Source: JAAZHN01 sp964605575 (GTDB lineage: Bacteria > Bacillota_I > Bacilli_A > RF39 > UBA660). From it: a stretch of DNA of 14,388 bases. The notes under the pieces were generated by a model. The model saw only the letters and a list, made by a program, of their open reading frames with translations. It was not told where the DNA came from and searched no databases. The stretch covers positions 1-14,388 of the forward strand of contig CAZSDG010000023.1 of NCBI GenBank assembly GCA_964605575.1, in the 5' to 3' direction. Each line of letters begins with the position of its first letter. Within the stretch, counting starts at the first letter, position 1. A program made the position numbers and the translations under genes. Below are positions 1 to 5,430 of the stretch, piece by piece.

Positions 1-489
1 TTTATTGTTAGGTTGACTAGGAAGAAAGAATTCTTTTGATTTAATTGAACAAATTCTTGAACTAAAAACCCCTAGTTGATATTCAATATTTGAAATTTCT
101 TCTTCAGATAAATTTTCTTTTTCTTTCAAAAAATTGTTTCCTGAAATATAAGACATAAATATACATGAAGACTGACATAATTCATTATTACTATCAAAAT
201 GTAATAGTTTGGGGGTTGGGACATCAATAGATTCAAAAAATTCTAGCATCCTTGCTTCCCACCACATTATATCCTTGTCAACTGAAATCATCACATCTTC
301 GTTTTGAGGTCCTATTTTTAAAACAATTTTATCACCATTGTCTTCAATTAGATATACCGCATTTTTCATTCCACCACTTAGCTTTGTCACTATAATACTA
401 GTATTTGATTTTTCAAAAATTTTTTCATATATTTCTTTTATTGTTTCATAGGACTGATAATTTTTGGATGATTGATTATTTACCTCCAT
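1..489 (-). CDS. APH/choline-kinase-like phosphotransferase, N-terminal part (cut by window edge)
   Basis: I translated this frame by hand: it is open from an ATG at 489 to base 1, giving 163 codons with no stop, so the C-terminal part lies outside. It resembles the N-lobe of the aminoglycoside phosphotransferase / choline kinase family (PF01636-like). A glycine-containing loop (LSGGMKNAVYLI, residues 36-47) is followed by IVLKIGP with the likely ATP-binding lysine, an ExxML helix segment, VPTPKLL, a hinge-like SCIFMSYISGNNF and a helix reading YQLG near residue 140. The catalytic HGD and DxD motifs would lie beyond the edge, so activity cannot be judged. The start overlaps the 3' end of the glycosyltransferase gene by 14 bp, with AAAGGAAG 8 bases upstream, so the two are cotranscribed. 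The family phosphorylates small hydroxyl-bearing molecules; the substrate is unknown. A drug-resistance role is possible but not suggested by the context. Confidence 0.72.
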   Translation of the reverse strand, partial: MEVNNQSSKNYQSYETIKEIYEKIFEKSNTSIIVTKLSGGMKNAVYLIEDNGDKIVLKIGPQNEDVMISVDKDIMWWEARMLEFFESIDVPTPKLLHFDSNNELCQSSCIFMSYISGNNFLKEKENLSEEEISNIEYQLGVFSSRICSIKSKEFFLPSQPNNK

Positions 490-2419
490 TTTGTATGCTT
501 CCTTTATAATCTTTAATTAATCTTTTACATACTCCATCAGTATATTCGTATTCTTCTGGATCTACTGTCAAATGAAAAATATTATCATAAGCATATTCCC
601 TTATTTTAGGTTTAAAATATTTTCTAATAAAAGATTTTAATTCTGCTATTTCTTCAAACATATAACCTTTTAAACTATTATAATAAATATAGTTTGTAAC
701 TCTAACTATTAAATTTAATATTACTATAGTATTGCTATCGAATTTATCAATTAAGGTACTAGATTTAATAAATGGGATACCTTCAAATTCTTTATTATAT
801 CTATAAATTTCATTAATAAAGTTTCTATATTCATCTTTCAAATCTATTGACACACATTCATTAATAGTTGCTCTTTTTTGAATAAATTCAATAGCTTCAG
901 ACATAAATTCTTCATTTAGTGAATTCCATAAAATACCAACGCAAGGCAAATCAAGTGAAGGCATTTTTTCTTTGACTATAACTCTATCAGATATTAATTG
1001 ATTAATAATTTCTAATACTTCATCTAGTTTTCTAAATTTTTTAACATTTTTGGCATTTAATAATAAACTTATAGTATCATTAACTACTGTTTGAATTTCA
1101 TCTTGATATTCATTATTATTTAAAACACCATTTTTATGATCTCTCATATAATTTCTAACAATATGAACTAAACTATTATATAAAATTTTTTCAGCAGCAT
1201 CTGTGTATTCTTCACCTTGTGCTAAAACTTCTTTATATTTTTCTTTACCCCAATCACTAAGAGTAAACAATCTTGGTGATATTTTACTACCTGTTAGGGA
1301 TGTTGATTTTCTCTTAACATAATGATAAAAAGGAATACTTACTAAAGCAAAAGTTTTACCAGCCATACATAATTTATAAATATAGTCTGCATCTTCTTTA
1401 AAACAACTTTTATCAAATTTAATATCTCTTATGGATGAAAGTTTATAAATTTTATCCCACGCAGGAATCAATATTGTAGCATCAGAATATGCATTAATTA
1501 AATCTGTTTGTCCTTCTACAAATCTAACACCTTTTTGTTCACAACTAACATCTTTTACAAACCCATCTTTCATATGAATATAAAAGCTACTTTCACATAC
1601 ATCTGCTTTTGTCTGTTCTGCAGTTTTTAACAAAGTTGATACCATAGAGTTTTCAATATAGTCATCTGAGTCGAAAAAGCAAATATATTCTCCAGTTGCT
1701 AATTCCATACCTCTATTTCTAGTCTCAGCTAATCCAACATTGTCTTGATGAATAACTCTAATTCTACTATCAGTTTGAGCTAACAATTGACAAATTTTAA
1801 GTGACTCATCAGTTGAGCCATCATCAATCAATATTATTTCTAAATTTCTATAACTTTGATTAGTTATACTATTTATAGAACGAGATAAGTAATTAGCAGT
1901 ATTGTGTATTGGAACAACTACTGTTACTTTTTTAAAGGAATAAATATTATAATCAATAAAATTACTAAGTTGGCTTTGCCAGTCAGCATCCATATCTAAT
2001 TCTAAATGATATTTAGAACTATTATAATCCGATGCAATAGAATTAATTCTATGTGCCTTAAGCACACTTAATTCATCATCCAATTTTGATATAATTTCTT
2101 GAGACTTAATAACTAAATCACACCTATCAAACATTATTGAATCTTCTAATATAGAATAATCTAATACCACAATATCTGTATCAGATATTGTTTCAAGATA
2201 CTTTGCTATTTCAAAATCAACAGCATTTTTTATTTCAATTAATAATGATTCATTTTCTTTCCAATTTTTTCCTGAAAAATCATTTAAATAATATTTTTCT
2301 TTTAAAATTCTTTCTAAACAAGTATCAACATCAAAATATTTAAATGAATATTTTTCATCTAAATATTTTGAAATTACATTTTTATTTTTCTTTCCATTGC
2401 CTGTAATCCCAATAATCAT
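476..2419 (-). CDS. CoaE-like N-terminus fused to GT2 glycosyltransferase
   Basis: 647 residues in three parts. Residues 1-160 follow the layout of dephospho-CoA kinase: MIIGITG opening, FDVD near residue 30, DIVVLDYSILEDS near 82-94, DLVI near 101 and an Asp-rich segment near 142. The P-loop, however, reads GNGKKNK instead of GxGKST, so ATP binding is probably lost. Residues 164 to about 380 are a GT-A fold family 2 glycosyltransferase: VTVVVPIHN, LIDDGSTD (nucleotide-sugar binding), NVGLAETRNRG and the metal-binding FFDSDD. Residues about 390-647 are not recognised; they include a hydrophobic strand and a conserved-looking IREYAYDNIFHL stretch. No membrane segment is evident, so it is probably a cytoplasmic or peripheral enzyme adding a sugar to a surface polymer, protein or lipid. 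It has a good SD (AGGGGG) and its own promoter, and is followed by the overlapping kinase gene. The GT2 call is firm; the CoaE resemblance is inferred from motif order. Confidence 0.85.
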   Translation of the reverse strand: MIIGITGNGKKNKNVISKYLDEKYSFKYFDVDTCLERILKEKYYLNDFSGKNWKENESLLIEIKNAVDFEIAKYLETISDTDIVVLDYSILEDSIMFDRCDLVIKSQEIISKLDDELSVLKAHRINSIASDYNSSKYHLELDMDADWQSQLSNFIDYNIYSFKKVTVVVPIHNTANYLSRSINSITNQSYRNLEIILIDDGSTDESLKICQLLAQTDSRIRVIHQDNVGLAETRNRGMELATGEYICFFDSDDYIENSMVSTLLKTAEQTKADVCESSFYIHMKDGFVKDVSCEQKGVRFVEGQTDLINAYSDATILIPAWDKIYKLSSIRDIKFDKSCFKEDADYIYKLCMAGKTFALVSIPFYHYVKRKSTSLTGSKISPRLFTLSDWGKEKYKEVLAQGEEYTDAAEKILYNSLVHIVRNYMRDHKNGVLNNNEYQDEIQTVVNDTISLLLNAKNVKKFRKLDEVLEIINQLISDRVIVKEKMPSLDLPCVGILWNSLNEEFMSEAIEFIQKRATINECVSIDLKDEYRNFINEIYRYNKEFEGIPFIKSSTLIDKFDSNTIVILNLIVRVTNYIYYNSLKGYMFEEIAELKSFIRKYFKPKIREYAYDNIFHLTVDPEEYEYTDGVCKRLIKDYKGSIQNGGK

Positions 2420-2443
2420 ATATACCCCCTAAAATTGGCTTAT

Positions 2444-2472
2444 ATATTAGCACTATTGGGAATATTTGTCAA
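2444..2472 (-). promoter_or_regulatory. SigA-type promoter of the glycosyltransferase operon
   Basis: On the minus strand TTGACA (2472-2467), a 17-base spacer and TAATAT (2449-2444) lie just upstream of the ATG at 2419. The predicted transcript start near 2437 gives a leader of about 18 bases containing the AGGGGG ribosome site. Confidence 0.75.
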
Positions 2473-2476
2473 TAGT
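2452..2476. promoter_or_regulatory. 7-bp inverted repeat, candidate operator in the glycosyltransferase promoter
   Basis: Minus-strand arms ACTATTG (2476-2470) and CAATAGT (2458-2452) are perfect inverted repeats separated by 11 bases. They are centred between the -35 and -10 boxes, where a dimeric repressor would block RNA polymerase. The palindrome is seen in the sequence; the operator role is inference. It also overlaps a promoter-like sequence facing the other way. Confidence 0.45.
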
Positions 2477-2495
2477 TGCTATTTAACGCTAATAT
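2466..2495 (+). promoter_or_regulatory. Candidate divergent promoter for a small plus-strand RNA
   Basis: TTGTCA (2466-2471, five of six -35 matches), an 18-base spacer and TAATAT (2490-2495) face right, back to back with the glycosyltransferase promoter and sharing the palindrome. No plus-strand protein gene follows, only a 110-base stretch ending in a U-rich hairpin. In AT-rich DNA such matches arise by chance, so confidence is low. Confidence 0.3.
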
Positions 2496-2501
2496 AAAAC
2501 C

Positions 2502-2612
2502 ATTGAAAAAAATAGTAAAATAATTTATAATATTTATAGAAAGAGAACAAGTTCGTAACCTGTACTAAATCCGCTCCATTGAAATTAAAACCAACTAATA
2601 AGTTGGTTTTTT
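2502..2612 (+). ncRNA. Possible small RNA between promoter-like sequence and terminator
   Basis: This gap has no open reading frame. A plus-strand transcript from near 2502 would be about 110 nt and end at the GTTGGTTTTTT hairpin. It contains a T-arm-like stem-loop at 2547-2563 (ACAAG, loop TTCGTAA, CCTGT; four of five pairs). A stretch ending CCGCTCCA at 2571-2578 resembles the 3' end of a glycine tRNA, but the spacing to the T-arm is too long and no 5' half exists. CCATTGAAA occurs at both 2500-2508 and 2576-2584. I do not recognise an RNA family. It may be a tRNA relic or plain spacer. Confidence 0.22.
2587..2612. terminator. Bidirectional intrinsic terminator overlapping the end of the Nudix gene
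   Basis: AAAACCAAC, a short TAATAA loop and GTTGGTTTTTT form a GC-containing stem of about nine pairs. On the minus strand it ends the Nudix operon and includes the gene's last codons and TAG stop. On the plus strand the T6 tail is stronger and could end a small transcript. Confidence 0.65.
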
Positions 2613-3365
2613 GTATGTATATAACTCTGAAGGGCGATATCCTCCTTTTTTAACTATTTTATTAGTTGGTTTTACTTTACTAGCAATTACCCTTCTAAAT
2701 GCTGAATTAATTAACTTTTTATCTAATAATAGTTCATAAATTTGTTTTAATTCTCCAATTGTAAATTCTTTAGGTAATAAGTTGAATACTATATCTGTAT
2801 TTTTTACTCGTTCTTTTATATTATCTAAGGCAGAGGCAATAATTAAACCATGATCAAAGGCTAAGTCACTAGAAATAACTGTATATGTATATTCAGATGT
2901 TGTTAAATATTTTATTTCTTTTTTTAATTTAATTTTTAATTCTAATGACTCATTAATAAGTTTAATATTCATTTCTTCTTTATTACTTGTTACTGAAATA
3001 TTAAACCAAGCAGAGTTAGAATCAAGTTGCTCATTAATTTTTTCTTTATCTACTAAAGAAATGAATGAATTACTAATTACCCTCCCTCGTGGATCGCGAT
3101 TAAGAGAATCAAATGTTGCATAGCTATTTAAATAGACATCAGTTAAGTTTGTTTCTTTTTTTAAAACTCTTATCGCAGCCTCATTGGCAGTTTCTTCTAC
3201 ACCAATATAACCACCAGGCAAACACCAAGTATTGTTAAAAGGATCATGTGTCCTTTTAACAAGTAATAAAGATAAGTTTTTAGCTGGTAACTCTCTAATA
3301 TTATTATTTTCTTCATTACTAATACCAAAGATTATTACATCTGTTGCATAACTAATCTTAGTCAT
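2595..3365 (-). CDS. nrtR: NrtR-like Nudix-fold transcriptional regulator
   Basis: 256 residues from the ATG at 3365; a TTG three bases upstream is less likely because GAGG sits 8 bases before the ATG. Residues 1 to about 140 are a Nudix domain with LLVKR, WCLPGGYIG and DPRGRVIS. The Nudix box (about 51-74) keeps the first glycines, E58, R66 and E71, but reads RVLKKETNL where REUxEExGU is expected: two acidic catalytic positions are Val and Lys. Residues about 190-256 form a winged helix (LLPKEFTIGELKQIYE, FRR, GGYRPSELY) typical of NrtR. NrtR proteins use the Nudix fold to sense ADP-ribose-type ligands and control NAD synthesis genes. A weakened hydrolase site with an intact DNA-binding end fits a dedicated regulator. 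The gene overlaps the upstream small gene by 8 bp. No NAD gene lies in the window, so targets are elsewhere or autoregulatory. Confidence 0.82.
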   Translation of the reverse strand: MTKISYATDVIIFGISNEENNNIRELPAKNLSLLLVKRTHDPFNNTWCLPGGYIGVEETANEAAIRVLKKETNLTDVYLNSYATFDSLNRDPRGRVISNSFISLVDKEKINEQLDSNSAWFNISVTSNKEEMNIKLINESLELKIKLKKEIKYLTTSEYTYTVISSDLAFDHGLIIASALDNIKERVKNTDIVFNLLPKEFTIGELKQIYELLLDKKLINSAFRRVIASKVKPTNKIVKKGGYRPSELYTYKKPTY

Positions 3366-3651
3366 CAATTCTTCCTCTTAAAACACGACTTCTTCCTGGT
3401 TGTTTTCTTTCTCTTGCTATATATTGAATTCTCACTGGTACTAACCTATAGTCAATATCATTTTTCGCATCACATACTGGACAGGTAAATGTATAAAAAC
3501 AGTCAGTAACACCCGATATATCTGTATATGAAGTAAGGTAGATATCTCCTTCCTCAACTAATAATCGAGACGAACAACCTCCTCCACCATTACCCTTTCC
3601 TGTACATATTTGTTCAATTGAAAAACCTGGTCCTTCTTCAAGTATTTTCAT
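3358..3651 (-). CDS. Small four-cysteine (putative zinc-ribbon) protein
   Basis: 97 residues from the second of two adjacent ATGs (3651), preferred because GGAGG lies 7 bases before it but only 4 before the ATG at 3654. Cysteines 16 and 26 flank a glycine-rich loop (GKGNGGGGC), and CPVC gives cysteines 57 and 60, a layout suited to one structural zinc; Cys51 is additional. The C-terminus is basic (RERKQPGRSR). There is no signal peptide or membrane segment, so it is cytoplasmic. I recall similar short conserved hypotheticals in gut Firmicutes but know no function. It is the first gene of a two-gene operon, and its last eight bases overlap the NrtR-like gene, so the two are translationally coupled. 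A role as partner of the regulator or in nucleic-acid binding is possible but unproven. Confidence 0.75.
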   Translation of the reverse strand: MKILEEGPGFSIEQICTGKGNGGGGCSSRLLVEEGDIYLTSYTDISGVTDCFYTFTCPVCDAKNDIDYRLVPVRIQYIARERKQPGRSRVLRGRIDD

Positions 3652-3673
3652 CATATCGCCTCCACATAGTTAC

Positions 3674-3702
3674 ATTTTAATACTAAGTCATAACTTTGTC
3701 AA
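3674..3702 (-). promoter_or_regulatory. SigA-type promoter of the zinc-ribbon/NrtR operon
   Basis: Minus strand TTGACA (3702-3697), 17-base spacer, TAAAAT (3679-3674). The start codon at 3651 follows after a short leader with GGAGG. The -10 is bracketed by AGTTA (3695-3691) and TAACT (3672-3668). The 8-mer ACTTAGTA occurs at 3688-3681 and again at 3729-3722. These are candidate regulator contacts. Confidence 0.72.
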
Positions 3703-3755
3703 GAACTTTTTATCATTTCGTTACTAAGTGTGATATATATGACTTTAAGTACATT

Positions 3756-3786
3756 AAAAAAAACAATTACTTTTCAAAATAATTTG
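3756..3786 (-). terminator. Weak intrinsic terminator after the small anchored-protein gene
   Basis: On the minus strand an imperfect stem (CAAATTA pairing with TAATTG, one bulged A) with a 10-base loop is followed by eight T residues. It lies about 50 bases past the stop at 3835. The stem is AT-rich, so strength is doubtful. Confidence 0.4.
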
Positions 3787-3834
3787 CTAATTATAAATTT
3801 GAGATAATCGTTAATTTATTAAAAATGAATAGTC

Positions 3835-4461
3835 TTATTTACAAACATCTGTATCTAGCATATGATTGGCTCCAATGTAGTAATTACCATTATTACATTT
3901 TATTATTGAATACTCTAATGAACTGTACTTTATATTGCCATTAGTTTCGTTTATATTACCACTTTTAACTCTTACTAAATAATTTTTATATGTAAGTAAA
4001 TCTTCAATAGTGATTTTATTATCTTTTAAAGCATCTGCAAGTTTAATTTTATTATAAAGAATATCTTGTTTATATATATATACTTTATAATCTTTTAGTA
4101 TTACTTCTGTTACTTCTTCACTTGGTGATAAATTAAGAATATATTTAGGTTCATAATATAGTGTATAATTCTTTTTGATTAAGTCAGCTAAAGTAATCTT
4201 TTTTTCATTTAAGGCTTTTTTCATTGTGATTTTTTCACCATTATTAAAAACTACAAAAACAGTACTGGAAGATAAGCAACCTAAATTATAGCGATAATGT
4301 TCATCTTCATAAATAGTTTCTAAGGCTGTCGCACAAACTCCTGTTTCATCAACTATTTTAAAGTCATTGTTTGATTTATTAATTGGTAAAACTATATATA
4401 GTATTGTTAATACAGCAACAACAATTATTACTGCAGTTATTATTAATTTTTCTTTTTTCAT
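3835..4461 (-). CDS. Membrane-anchored protein with internal repeat, function unknown
   Basis: 208 residues. MKKEK then a hydrophobic helix (about 7-26) gives a signal-anchor topology with the rest outside the cell; no lipobox. The outer part has an internal duplication: KITMKKALNEKKITLADL (78-95) and KIKLADALKDNKITIEDL (138-155), each a short strand plus helix with the pattern KIT-x-x-DL. Four cysteines (43, 62, 189, 207) could form two disulfides. I recall this style of protein in gut Bacilli as conserved hypotheticals but know no function. The SD AAGGAGA lies just after the stop of the metallophosphoesterase gene, 11 bp upstream, so the two are in one operon. A likely terminator follows. 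Confidence 0.72.
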   Translation of the reverse strand: MKKEKLIITAVIIVVAVLTILYIVLPINKSNNDFKIVDETGVCATALETIYEDEHYRYNLGCLSSSTVFVVFNNGEKITMKKALNEKKITLADLIKKNYTLYYEPKYILNLSPSEEVTEVILKDYKVYIYKQDILYNKIKLADALKDNKITIEDLLTYKNYLVRVKSGNINETNGNIKYSSLEYSIIKCNNGNYYIGANHMLDTDVCK

Positions 4462-4472
4462 ATTGTTTCTCC

Positions 4473-5381
4473 TTATATTTTTTTAACATAACTTTGACTA
4501 AATGATTCTGGTTCTTGAATCATTCTTTCGATATTTCCTTGAGAATTTATTTCAAGTTCTAACCACCACACTCCATTTTCTTCAACATAGTCATTATATA
4601 TTTTTGGATCTCGGCAAGTCATTAAAGATGGAACTTGAAAGATATGAACTCCTTTGTATTTTGAATAGGTTCGGTTATGGGTATGACCAGTAACTACTAA
4701 GTCTGGGACTGACCCTCTAGGATATAAATCAATATCTTTTTTTATTTGATTTTCTTTATGACGACGATTAGTTGTTAATCCATGAACCATCATAACTCTA
4801 AGTTTACCAATTTGAAGATTAGATTTAGAGTTTTGTAAATATATTATATCACTTCTTAACTTAGTTAGTTCTCTTAATAAATCGATATTAGTTTGTTTAT
4901 AAGTCGCCTCTTCATGATTACCATTAATTACTAGGGTTGGTTTCAAACTTTTAGGGTATTTACTAGCTGCATACTCTATTTGTTCTTTAACACTAGCACA
5001 CTTGAGTGAATTAATATATTGTGGTGAATTAAAAAGCATTCCTTCAAATAAGTCACCTGCATGTAAATAATAATCAATTCCTCTTTTATCTCCTGATTCA
5101 TAAACAGCTTCTAATACTGAGATTCGATCATTTTCACTACCAAGATGGGTATCACTAAGAAGACATATTTTATAGTGTCTTTTTTTAGAATTAATAAAGT
5201 AATGAGATGATTCTTCTTTAGTTGGATTTAATTTTTCTTCTAAAGAATAACCTTTATTTCTTAGTACTTCTAAGACATAGATACTATCTTCTTGATTCAA
5301 ATCTAGTTCTTGAACTATTACTGAAAAAGGAACTTTCTTTTTTAATTTAAATAATATTTTATTTAAAAGTTCATTACTCAT
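4473..5381 (-). CDS. Metallophosphoesterase with N-terminal helix-turn-helix-like domain
   Basis: 302 residues from the ATG at 5381, preceded by GGGTGGGG. A longer frame from a TTG at 5417 is rejected because that codon lies in the loop of the upstream terminator. Residues 1 to about 50 are helical and look like a winged or HTH domain (VIVQELDLNQEDSIYVLEVLRNKGY). Residues 70 to about 285 are a calcineurin-like phosphoesterase with all metal-ligand motifs: SDTHLG (D77, H79), GDLFEG (D110), GNHEE (N155, H156), MVHG (H200) and GHTH (H233, H235). The family cleaves phosphoesters of nucleotides, nucleic acids or phosphoproteins with two metals. The HTH fusion suggests a DNA- or RNA-directed enzyme; the substrate is not readable. 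It lacks the extra domains of SbcD/Mre11. It is followed 11 bp later by the small anchored-protein gene. Confidence 0.85.
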   Translation of the reverse strand: MSNELLNKILFKLKKKVPFSVIVQELDLNQEDSIYVLEVLRNKGYSLEEKLNPTKEESSHYFINSKKRHYKICLLSDTHLGSENDRISVLEAVYESGDKRGIDYYLHAGDLFEGMLFNSPQYINSLKCASVKEQIEYAASKYPKSLKPTLVINGNHEEATYKQTNIDLLRELTKLRSDIIYLQNSKSNLQIGKLRVMMVHGLTTNRRHKENQIKKDIDLYPRGSVPDLVVTGHTHNRTYSKYKGVHIFQVPSLMTCRDPKIYNDYVEENGVWWLELEINSQGNIERMIQEPESFSQSYVKKI

Positions 5382-5402
5382 ACCCCACCCATTTCTATTA
5401 AT

Positions 5403-5430
5403 AAAAAAAATACACAAAAAAGTGTATTTT
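5403..5430 (-). terminator. Intrinsic terminator after the 549-residue membrane protein
   Basis: Minus strand AAAATACAC, loop TTTTTT, GTGTATTTT, then more T residues: a perfect 9-bp stem with an 8-T tail. It starts at the stop codon of the upstream gene and lies just before the metallophosphoesterase, so the downstream pair probably relies on partial read-through or an internal promoter. The stem is AT-rich, so leakage is plausible. Confidence 0.7.

Noticed and set aside
2547..2578. tRNA gene suggested by a TTCG loop and CCGCTCCA end
   Set aside because: There are 11 bases instead of 7 between the T-arm and the discriminator base, the T-loop lacks the invariant A58, one stem pair is broken, and no 5' acceptor, D-arm or anticodon arm exists upstream.
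5382..5417. Longer start (TTG) for the metallophosphoesterase
   Set aside because: The TTG lies in the loop of the upstream terminator and has no SD; the ATG at 5381 has GGGTGGGG before it.
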